Of a DNA stretch of 64,000 nt, positions 12,201 to 22,700 are shown piece after piece. The stretch's first letter is position 1. Each line of letters opens with the position of its first letter. The DNA comes from Anisakis pegreffii (Eukaryota > Nematoda > Chromadorea > Rhabditida > Anisakidae): assembly GCA_035041965.1 (NCBI GenBank), contig JAPYMA010001793.1:1-64000 (forward strand). The letters are read 5' to 3'. The notes under the pieces are model-generated. The model searched no databases and was not told the origin of the DNA. It was given only the letters and a program-made list of their open reading frames with translations. The position numbers and the translations under genes were made by a program.

Positions 12201-13582
12201 ATTCTGAAGTTTTTCATAATTTCCAAAAATCTATGTTGATTTCCGATTTTCGACAGTCGTGGTTTTTTTAATCAAAAAGATAAAATGTTTGTTGCTCCTC
12301 AACGAATAGACCTATGAAGCAGATGTTTTCACTACTTTATTGTAGTCCTTCGCTATCTCCTCACGGATTTCCTGTTGATTCTGAACACTTGTCGTATTTT
12401 TCCGAAAATTTTCGATTGTCATGAATCGGCAGTCGTGTATTTTTTTTCAAAAAATTAAACCCCTTTTAGCTGATGAACGTCCAGGTCTAACGAGCTGTCC
12501 TTTGGCTGTAGCCGCATTGTTATTCAACAAAATCCTAACCCGTGCTGAAAACTTTTCAAATTTTGTGAAGAATTGTGATTGGACCTGCTTTTTTGAACAT
12601 TTCGGAAAGATATCAGAAAGGATTGCATTTATCATCTTTACTTTTTTAAGGTATTATAATGGTGATTCTCGTCTTAATGACAATTGAATTAGCTGGTTTT
12701 CTTGGTTTAGCGGGTATCAAACTCAATCCCGTATCAGCGGTTACAATCATCACTGCAGTTGGCATCGGTTTGTAATATTCACTCGTTATTGAGTTCTCTC
12801 TTTTATTTAATCAATAAGATTCTATGATATTGCAAGCATAACGTTGTTATGCTTCTCATGCTCTTTTTTCGTGACATGCTGATTATTGTTACTTCTGATT
12901 ATTGTTTAGTACAGTTCTTAGGAGTGAAAAAGGATGAAATATTTTTTGCTTTAATCAGAGCAGTTGTTTGCTTTGAAGGTGTTGAATTTACGGCGCATGT
13001 TGTGCTAGCATTCTTAACGTCGTTGGGTGATCGCGAATCTCGAATGGCGTCTGCAGTTGATCGCGTTTTCGTGCCGGTCATTCATGGTGCTTTCTCTACT
13101 CTGCTTGGTATTATCATGTTGGCATTCTCTGAGTTCGAATTTGTTGTCAAGTATTTCTTCGTGGTGATGTCGGCGTTGATCGCGATTGGTGTGCTCAATG
13201 GACTTGCTTTATTACCTGTTCTCTTGTCGCTTATTGGACCACCGTGTGAGGTTGGTTTGTTGACACTTTTTATTAATTTTGTATTCACTGTATCTCAAAA
13301 GACAATTTTGATTGTGAGTTTGAATGGTTGATTGATTCATTTTTTACGTTCTGGTTTGATTCTTTTCGTGTAATTGAACGTGGTTAGGTAACTCCGGTGG
13401 ATGACAGCGATAGATTGCCGCCTCCACCAGGGAGGAAGAGTGGTGGTGGTAGCCATAAACGACATATGCAAGAAATGCAAACGCATCGACGTAACGATTC
13501 AGATGATAGTAATACGGGGACGTTGGGTCCTGAAAATGCAAGTTTTCATTCTTCTTACCTTGATTCGTTCAGCTGTCGATGA
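288..13582 (+). CDS. ptc-1/ptc-3: Patched-family 12-pass receptor (PTC-1/PTC-3 type)
   Basis: Patched is a plasma-membrane RND-type sterol transporter; nematode PTC proteins act in sterol handling, cytokinesis and moulting. I joined 26 exons in frame: 288-476, 728-850, 978-1170, 1367-1418, 1684-1815, 2036-2215, 2289-2430, 2495-2768, 2949-3479, 4873-5085, 7380-7462, 8418-8615, 8804-9054, 9208-9388, 9438-9653, 9901-10083, 10162-10320, 10419-10653, 10813-10937, 11023-11169, 11264-11400, 11567-11696, 11876-12059, 12651-12767, 12979-13250, 13388-13582 (1613 aa). Recognisable pieces are TM1 (exon 3), [33 protein letters not shown], the sterol-sensing domain starting at [30 protein letters not shown], and the second RND half with [26 protein letters not shown] lies one base before the ATG, suggesting trans-splicing. 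The end of exon 4 is uncertain; the donor at 1419 was chosen for phase. Exons 9-10 add about 248 charged residues not seen in fly or human Patched. Whether this is the ptc-1 or ptc-3 orthologue cannot be settled by eye. Confidence 0.93.
4020..4320. mobile_element. MITE-like repeat, GC-rich, in Patched intron 10
   Basis: From about 4152 to 4314 the sequence is GC-rich with CGGGGA / TCCCCG motifs. It is bounded by a near-perfect inverted pair: GTGTGGTGCGGGA at the left, and CCACACCACGC followed by TA at the right. TA flanks both ends, fitting a TA target duplication. The same ends and interior recur at 57762-58040. Just to the left (4036-4112) is a second, smaller inverted pattern built on CTAAGGAC / GTCCTTAG. 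No coding capacity is visible, so a non-autonomous element is inferred. Confidence 0.6.
4400..4850. repeat. Simple repeats (GATT)n and (GAAT)n
   Basis: Tetranucleotide runs GATT (about 4412-4428 and 4807-4822) and GAAT (about 4822-4842) lie in the intron just before the acidic exon at 4873. They are ordinary microsatellites. Confidence 0.85.
5086..7379 (+). other. Long Patched intron
   Basis: This 2.3-kb stretch between the acidic insertion exon and the exon encoding [16 protein letters not shown] shows no exon I could place in frame. Short open frames such as 5853-6284 are T-rich with intron-like composition. It contains T- and TTG-rich tracts but no clear mobile element. Confidence 0.5.
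8076..8282. mobile_element. GC-rich interspersed repeat (second subfamily) in Patched intron
   Basis: A GC-rich block stands in AT-rich intron sequence, rich in CTCCCCG, TTCCCGACG and CTCCCCGACGAACA. The last motif has a close counterpart at the end of the block at 24163-24174, and both contain a GACTTTTTT stretch, so they are probably one family. The open frames across it on both strands come from the low stop density of GC-rich repeat and are not genes. Confidence 0.55.
12110..12560 (+). repeat. Diverged tandem duplication in Patched intron 23
   Basis: Two diverged copies about 350 bp apart share GAGCTGTCCTTT, a following GCTGTA, GTTATTCA, and a CAGTCGTG...TTTTTTT segment (around 12138 and 12239, versus 12491 and 12430). 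The open frame at 12421-12687 lies mostly in the second copy and is not an exon except where the true exon begins at 12651. Confidence 0.5.
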
Positions 13583-13600
13583 ATAAAGTAGTATTCTTAC
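13583..13600 (+). terminator. Polyadenylation signal of Patched
   Basis: AATAAA overlaps the stop codon region (TGAATAAAG, 13580-13588). It is the first canonical signal after the last coding exon. If used, the 3' UTR would be very short, so later signals may be used instead. Confidence 0.4.
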
Positions 13601-16600
13601 TAATAAGAGCAACATTCATACTGATGTCATTATAATATCAATGATAATGATATTAGTTAGTAAGGGTAATAATTTCAGTGTAGTAGGATGCTACTGATAG
13701 AGCCACCACGAGACGGCTCATCATCGGGTTCAGATCGTCGTCCACGTTTGGTGGCAAATAGCCACGCTCGCTCTGCGAGTGCGCACATCACTGTTTGAGT
13801 TTTACTGCGAAAATGGCGCTGCTGATGAAGGATTGGTGATGCTTGATGGATTAAGTTGATGATGATACTCGTTTTATGATTACTTATTATTGGTTTCGAT
13901 TAGAGTTTGTTTTTAGTGTTAATGCTAACGATGCTCGAATATTGCTGTACGCTTTTTATTGAAGAGAATTTTTTGTTATCGTTAGCTGAGTTACATCTGA
14001 GGCGATTGTTGACATTGTCGTTCACCACTGCATCTCTTTTGATTGAAATGATCACTTGGTTCTGTTCGTTCCTCTTATCGAAGTAGTGAATCCTATCGAA
14101 TGACTGTTTGTGAAAGAGTGATGCAATCGATTTGATCAAATTTCGACGTTTCTTTATCGACAGATTATTCACGTCAGTGGTCTGAACTATTAATGAGATT
14201 CTACTTTAATGGCATTCTCCCTCAAAACATTCTACTTTTTTGTCGTTTCGACTGTTTTTTTTAACTCATTCGCTTTCGTCGAGTTCATGATCGTTTCAAT
14301 ATTTTGAAACCATCAGTGTAGTGGTACATGAATGGCAGTGGTGACTTCAGTTTGATTGTTATGTAGTGAATGAGGCTTCTTACGCGTTCACTACAGCAAC
14401 TGTTTGCAACATAAATTTTTAAAGAAAAATTCATTTCAACGTGCTTTCTCGCTTAATTATTATTTTGATGTTTTTCACCTCTTTTTTCTCTCGTTTTAAT
14501 TATTCTCATTTAGTCTGTGAAATTTTCGATTTATTCATTGAACTTCTTATCTCGTTGTTTTATTTTATTCTAATTGTCGCGCATCAACTCCGGACATCAG
14601 CAGCAGCTTATACGCTGCTCTATCCTACGGGTAAACCACATAATGCACACACTTTTTTGCATCATCCATTTAGTAATGTTTTCATGTTGCACCACGCCTT
14701 TTCGTCTGTGTCATTATTATTTTTCATTCCACTTTGTTGGAGAGCGATAACGGGGAAAGGTGTGGGGGAGTGGGAGTAGTAAGAGGAGGGTGGCAAGAAG
14801 AGGGATCGTATTGATTCTTACGCACTTAGGTTGTATCCCGTCATTTAACGTGGTTCTTTTACGGAGTTGAGATAATATTTCAGTGGGTGGCGCGTGTGTG
14901 TATTTCAGTTACCAGTTTTTTGAATCACCTTGCTGATTGATTGACTTATTGTTATTTATGAATACATAATTTATCATTATACGGTCGGTCGGTTTTATGA
15001 TGACAAGGGTCATCAAATCTCTCCCCTCTGCAGTGTTCTTATGTGATCATTCCAGGCAGTTTCATCATTCCCTTATTTCGAGCATTATTACTATCACGGG
15101 CATAATTGATGAGTGAATGGATTACTTTACATATCTCTTGTATAAATATAAGTATCACCGTAATCTTTACGCAAAATTCCATTCGTACATGCATGAAGTG
15201 TGCAACGAACGACAGTAAAGTAATATTGTTATTCTAATTATTATTGTTGTAAGAAACAAAGTGTACTATATTGTGTTGTGGTATGATACACAATGTTTGC
15301 TTCGAGTATACGTGTGTGCGTTATTTATCTTATGCTTATATCTATTAATGTGATGATATCTGTTTTATCACAAATCTTTGTATTCCTTTCCAACTGATGA
15401 ATGCCGAAAGAATGTTTTGATAATGTGTAAAGCGATATATAAAGTTTTTGTTTATATGAACATAACAGATGACGTAAAGCGATATGATATCCAAATTATC
15501 CATATGAAATATCCAAATAAAATATATGAATTTGATGGTGAAGCATTGGATATCATTTCAGATTAATGAATCATATGGTCAGTGTTTGTCTCACTTGTAT
15601 TATGTTCATTTTACTGATAATTTGATGAAAATGATTGAGGGTGATGATAATGCTGAAATAACGGATGGTGATAATTGCTGTTTTGATATTGAGCATATTT
15701 GATTTCATCTCTAAATCTCTTTTGAATCCAATCTTATTCTTGATTGATTTCTGTTGTTTATTTTACGCTTCAGTTACTGACTTTTCGTGCCCCTATTTCT
15801 TACTTTATTCAGTTCATAAAAGTTTAGTCGTTTTTTCTTAACTCCACTAAACGCTATCATTTCGAGTTATTATTATCAGTATGATTATTGTGGCACATTT
15901 CTACACATTTAATGTTACCCGCTATTCAGTTCGATATGTATATTTATGTGTATGAAGAATTAATTGTCCGGCTCTCGGGTATTTTGATATGTGAGTAATT
16001 GTTAAGGAACGAATGACGAACGCGTGACCCGACCTCAGTATCATGCGTGAGGAGTGGCTTCTGTGATCGATTGATAAGAATTCAATGTCAATCGTGCCGT
16101 GGCTTGATATGATAGCGATAATCGGTTATTGTGAATACAGATCTATGATGAAGTGGTTTTGTTGTTGTGATTGGTGGTAGTGAGGATGGTCTTGTGACAT
16201 TTGTCACTTTTTGGAACGTTTCCTTCAATACAACTGACTCTATGCTTTAAAATTATCGAGCATTTCACAGACGACAAATCGTTTATTGATATGTAATTGA
16301 ATGAAAATGATATGGCTATAAGACTATAGCAATTGTGACCAAGTGAATCATGATTATGACCGTTATTAGTCATTAAGATGACGTGTCTAGGATATATTTT
16401 TTGCAATAGATAGAAACGAAATAGCAGGCTGGCCCGCTCGTGTTCGTTATGACTTTCATTTATTTATTCATCCATTCACTAGTGAGCATATTCCATCGTC
16501 AATCTTATGTGCAACATGCTGTGATCATTGGTTTTTTGCAATTTGCTTATGTATTTCCTCTTTGATTCCATTTCACCTTATTTATTTTTTATCGTTTCAT

Positions 16601-19600
16601 CCGGTTGAAATTCGCATATTATCATTATTTCAGCGTGCATATTTATTTGTGTGTATGTGACTCTTGAATATTATTTCTGCTGCTGTTGTTGTTGTTTTTG
16701 TTGCTAACTGCTGAAATTCTTTGAAGAGAAGTTTGGAAGTTTCGGATCGATCGTTATGTCAGATGATCTTGACTTTTAATCTAATGAACAATTTCCCACA
16801 TAGTTTTTCTCGGTTGAGTGAAGTTTTGTACCCAATTTGGTTGAGGAATGTTTCTGTGTCTAAGTATGTATATTTGATTCAGTTGAATGAAGACTGATTT
16901 TATCAAAAATTCATATGCACTTTTTCATGGATGCTTTTGCTATTAAGACAACTACTGCCCACGCGTTTTTTGTACGTTCGTTATGCTGAGGATGTCGTTT
17001 TCCGCTTCTTAATGCACTCACTCATCCGTCCTGCTACCTTCATGTTTCATAATAACCTTTTGAAGCTATTCATCTGTCAATCTAATTTCTGAGAAATTTA
17101 ATGTTTTTTTTGGTCGTTCACGTATGGTATTTAGAAAAACAAATCATTTTTTGCTTATTTGATTAGTCAATACATTTGGGTTTGCGATGAAACTGTTTGG
17201 AACACGAGCTAATGCTCGTGAGCAGCAATTTTGTTTCAAAATTGATTTGATGATGTGAACTTCTCAAGAGGATGAAGGCGACATCTTTTTTCTTCGAATG
17301 CAAAATGTTTTTTTTTTTGAAAAATTATAATATGATTACGCTTATTACTATTGATATTTAAATATTGCCTATTGCATATTATTATTGTATTGTTGCGCAA
17401 TAACGAATTAGTTTGCCAGTCGCCATTATTTTTTAATGATTTTTCAATTTCATTGTAATTTTATTTATTTTTTGGATCTCATTCTGGAGTATTTCTATGA
17501 GCGTGTGTGTGAGAGTGTGTGCGCGCATGTATAAGTTCACTGCAAGTTCAAATGTATTTATTTTATTAACGTTAACGGTTCTATTCGGTTTCGTTTATTT
17601 ATTGTAATTTTAATTAAAATGACAATAATAATTATGTGTTTATCTCTTCATTTGAATCAAGACTGCAATGCTGATCTGAAGCCGAAGAAGGGTATCACAC
17701 ATTGAAATAGCATAGCCAAATCAGTTCTGACGAACTGTGCTAACTTCACAACATTGATGGCATCCGAACGGTATTTCAGATGCCAGCACTATTATACAGT
17801 TCGGTATTCCGTCTAAATTGCAAAAGTCTTCGTTCGAAATCCGATTTTCTAGATTTTTACCGATCGAAATTCGATCGATCACAATCAGTGCTTCACAGTG
17901 GAAAGGCAGATTGAAACTGGGGAAGACTTGTACAGGTATCATGAAGATGGCGATGAAAATAACGATAATAGTTATTATTATTGTTAGTGTGGCGATTGAT
18001 ATATTGTTATTAATATATAATAATATTATATTGTTAAAATATTTAATAATGATAATAATAATTATTCTGATTAACAACGATTAGTTGATAATGTACATAG
18101 TTGACAATGCACATCACCAACAATGCTGTTTCAAATGAAACTGATCGACTAGCTACGTAAGTGAATTGACGTATCAGTTTTTATCGAAAGTTAGCGTTTA
18201 CTTATTGACAGCAGGTTTGCTGAGCCGTTTCTTGAACGCCGTATGCCAGTTATAGTGTCAAGTTTGGTCATGAATGTAGATTGAAACAACTGATGCTGTT
18301 CAAAGTAACATGAAATTTGTGATAACAGATGAGTTTTGATTAGAACGAATGGAATACGCTTGATGATAGCAATAATAATATTAACAATAAATGAAATTTG
18401 ATCATCGTATCGATTTTGATGGACGTAAACTAGCGAATGAAGATTATTTTCCCTCAATTAATTTTATTGAACTTTGACATGTTGAATTAACTAATGTTTG
18501 ATAGAAATTTCAAGTGGGTCGTGAGTCGACTTTATAAAATATTCGGCATTTTAGCAATGTTTTGAGAGGGTTTCCAATGTATCTTTCTGCTTGCTAGCAT
18601 CCACAGTATTTTACGACTATCGCAAATGGTATAGTTTTGTGGGCTCGATAGAAGAACTGCAATATATTCATTGAACTTATTGTTATTCTGGCTATCCGCA
18701 CTCTTCGCATATACTTGAGCCAAAAGTAAATATGTACAAACATATTTACGCATAAATGTTTGGTTGATTTGAAGAAAATGAATATGATAGGATGATGACC
18801 GTTGATAGCTCATTCATATCAATGGTAACAAGTGCATCTACTATGAACTTACCTTTCCTTTCCTCTCCTGATCATAAACGGTATCACTTATCACCTTTTC
18901 ATCAGCCACCTAGTAGTTGCTATTTCCTTCTGTACTAGTCATCACAAGCTGTCGTCCATCGTTCATTTCATACAAATATGTCGTACCTTATAAGACTATG
19001 GAATATTGCTCATGTCTGAAAGAGTGATCAGATTAGGGTTATAAAAATTCAAATAATCTCGTGGGTGTATATGTATGTGCATGGCATTTTTATTTTTTTA
19101 TTTTTGTTTTAGTTTTAATGAAAATTCTGAGTTTATCTGGCCGTTCTAGACCATAATGTTTCGGTTATTTTGAATGAATGCTTCTGATTTCATTCGCTGT
19201 TTGATTATTACTAAGTCAATTAAATCTGTTGAAGTGGTTAGGTAATTTTGTTATTCAATAATGATAAGTTACAGAAGAAAAAGATGAGGCAGCAGCACAA
19301 AAAGAGTTGATGATTTCTCTAAGATTATTGATGTTATCATCGAGAAGTGCTTGACTGGTAAATAGTCTTCTCAGTTGATAATATATCATCGAGTTGTGTT
19401 GAGTGCTGACAATCGCTCAACAACAAACAATCTACTAGCAACACCAGGAAACATAGAGAAACGACGCATAAAGGAATCAGATGATAGATGACAAGTCATA
19501 AGAACGGATTATTAAAATGGAGTTGAGTAGCTGAATTGAATGAGTTGAGCTGATAAGTATGGCACTCATCTCTGGATAATATGCATATATGAATGATATT

Positions 19601-19774
19601 CAACTGAATAATGCTGATGTTTATCCAGCAATCTGTTTATCCATCGTATGTAAATGGCGTCATGATCATTTCATTATTTGTTTTAGATGCTTGACTGCCA
19701 TTTGAAGAGATTGAAGCATTTCGAATTGTCATAATCAGATGTAAATAATCCATTCAAACTTCTTATGAAATGAA
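13600..19774. other. Intergenic region without a convincing gene
   Basis: This 6.2-kb stretch separates Patched from the decarboxylase. A 36-codon frame at 13688-13798 looks protein-like but could not be spliced in phase to Patched. At 17980-18080 there is a very AT-rich segment with ATT/AAT palindromic structure, and GT/GC dinucleotide runs lie near 17500-17525. The short frame at 15378-15566 has no recognisable homology. The region probably holds the upstream regulatory DNA of the decarboxylase. Confidence 0.45.
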
Positions 19775-22700
19775 ATGGTCATACTACTTTTAGCCATGCT
19801 TTTGAAGCTTTTTCTCGAGGTCTTCGTACGTTTCATCGTTCCATTACTCTGCCTTCTACACATTCAACAGCAACGACTCGTCACTATTCTACAGCATTAT
19901 TTCAACATCTTTTATCAACAACTTTCAGCTTACATTCAACATTGCGTTTCAGTTGTAACTTCATCACTGACACCATTAGGTAAGTTCATTCGGTCGCTGC
20001 TAGCTTCTTCCCACCTTCATATCATATCATCTAGTGTCTTCATTTGAGAAGTCACTGACAGTCACATGCATCAGTCGGATGCTTTTGACTTATCTCATCG
20101 TTATTTCTTCATCTTATCAATTCGTGTCCCTACTTAATGTTTTATCATTAATGTAGTGAACATAAAGCAGAACTGTGTTGCTAACGCTGTTATCACTTTG
20201 CTTCACGAATAAATGAGTAAATAGAAAAGTTTGTTTAGGTAATCCAACATCACCAACACCTACGGCCACAGCAACATCGATACATTTCGAAAGTGCTTCA
20301 TCATCTAGTACAGCCACAATTGAAAACGCCGAATCATCGATTGTTTTAAAAAAGCAATTCACACTGTTGACGGCGACGAAAGTTGAGCAAGCGTTTGAAC
20401 GAAGCGATATTTTACCGTTAAACGAAACTCTGAAAGGCAACTTTCACCAATATCAACACAAAGCAGTTAGTAGCAACGAGAGGATAATTGGTGCATCATC
20501 TTTTCGAAATGAACAGTTGGAAGTGAGACGTGAACAATTCGAAGAATTATCACAAAGTGACAGCAGTTTGCGTTGTCGTGCTAAGAAGTTTCACTTATCA
20601 ACTAGTGAAAAGTGCAACGATACCAATAATAACAGTGACGAGGATCAGTTTGAATCAACCAGAAGAGGTGCGCCTGCCTGATCGTTTTATAGGCGCACAA
20701 ATGATACATTTTCGTTTTTGTTGTGTAATGACGCTTATCAGTTGAAGGAAACTTTCTTATTTACCCACTTGCATAATTGAGAGTACTGAATAAAATTGTT
20801 TCAATAATAGTAGGTGGAATGAAGGGAGCTGAATTCCGAGAGCATGGCAAGCAGATGGTCGACTATATTGTCGACTATTTGGATAATATACACAAACGTC
20901 GTGTGGTACCGGCGATAGAGCCGGGCTATTTGCGCGATTCGCTACCACATGATGCACCCGAACAACCTGAATCATATACGGCTGTCATGGATGACTTTGA
21001 GAAATTCATCATGCCAGGCGTGAGTATCACTGCACTATTATCAATGACTTCAATATACGATTATGTTGTCATTATTCTACTCATATCATTATTGCAGATC
21101 ACTCATTGGCAACATCCGCGCTTTCATGCGTATTTTCCGGCTGGAAATTCATTTCCTTCAATTCTGGCCGATATGATATCGGACGCAATCGGTTGTATGG
21201 GTTTCTCATGGGCGGCATGTCCAGCGATGACTGAACTCGAAATAATTATGCTGGATTGGTTCGGGAAAATGATCGGCTTACCGCCTGCGTTTTTACCGTT
21301 CACTGAGAACGGTCGTGGTGGTGGCGTTATTCAGGGTTCAGCAAGTGAATGTAATTTTGTCTCATTGCTGGCAGCTCGTTTCGAAGTTCTCAAAGAGTTA
21401 CGTCAACGATTTCCGTTCGTCGAAGAGGGACTTCTACTTTCAAAACTTGTTGCATACTGTTCCAAAGAGGTGTGTCGTTCTGTTTGTGTGTCACTACCTA
21501 AATTTCAAATCCTCGTTTTAAATTCACTGTCTAATTAATATTTTTCCACTGTTTACTCATATGCTCTTATTGCCGTGGTATTTCACCGTTATTTTTTTCT
21601 TGCTGCATTATTGTCTAGAATTTAGTTTGCTTTCATTCTGAAAGTAAAATTTTTTGAGGCTCATTCATCAGTGGAGAAAGCATGCATGATCGCCATGGTC
21701 AAATTACGCATTCTGGAGACTGACTCAAAGTTTCGTCTTCGAGGCGAGACACTTCGAATTGCCATTCAAGTAGGTCACCATAGCTTTATCAATCAGTAAA
21801 TCGCTGAAAGTATTGATGCAAAACAATTCTCATTGCACAACAATAACAAATTTAGGAGGATCGAAATCTTGGTTTAATTCCATTTTTCGTTTCGACAACA
21901 CTCGGCACCACATCGGTTTGCTCGTTCGATGTGCTTTCTGAAATTGGACCAGTGTGTGAACAGAGCGATTTATGGCTGCATGTTGATGGTGCATACGGTG
22001 GCAGTGCGATGATATGTCCGGAATTTCGGTATTTGATGTCCGGTATCGAATACGCTATGAGCTTCAATGCAAATCCAAACAAGTGGATGCTTGTCAATTT
22101 TGATTGTTCTACAATGTGGTTCGTTTACGCCCGCTCGTCTCATTCTTTCTTCACTTCAAATTTCACTTCTTATTTGGCAGGGTATGCACAAAGAAATCTA
22201 TCTTTTTAGTTGCATTTTACGCTCGATCGAGATGTTGGAATGAAATTTTGCAATATTTCAGGGTGAAGGACCGTTATAAATTGACACAAGCGCTTGTTGT
22301 TGATCCACTTTATCTTCAACATAGTTGGATGGGTCAGTGATGGTTTATCTGTTTATTAACAAGTGTACATTAATGCAAATACATATGAGGAATTTCAGAT
22401 AAAGCAATTGATTATCGGCACTGGGGAATACCGTTGAGTAGACGCTTCAGGTCGTTGAAATTATGGTTCGTCATTCGAATGTATGGAGTGAACGGACTTC
22501 AGAGCTATATTCGAGAGGTTCACTTTTGTTTGTCGAGATTGATAAAGAGGCTGTGATATCAATCACTTGATTGTTTGTTGTATCATTCAACTGATTACTT
22601 TCAATTCTCGGTTTCGATTGTCTTTTGCAGGTAACATTTGTTTTTGTTTTAGCATGTTCGCTTAGCGAAAAAATTCGAGCAGTTGATTCGTGCAGATGAT

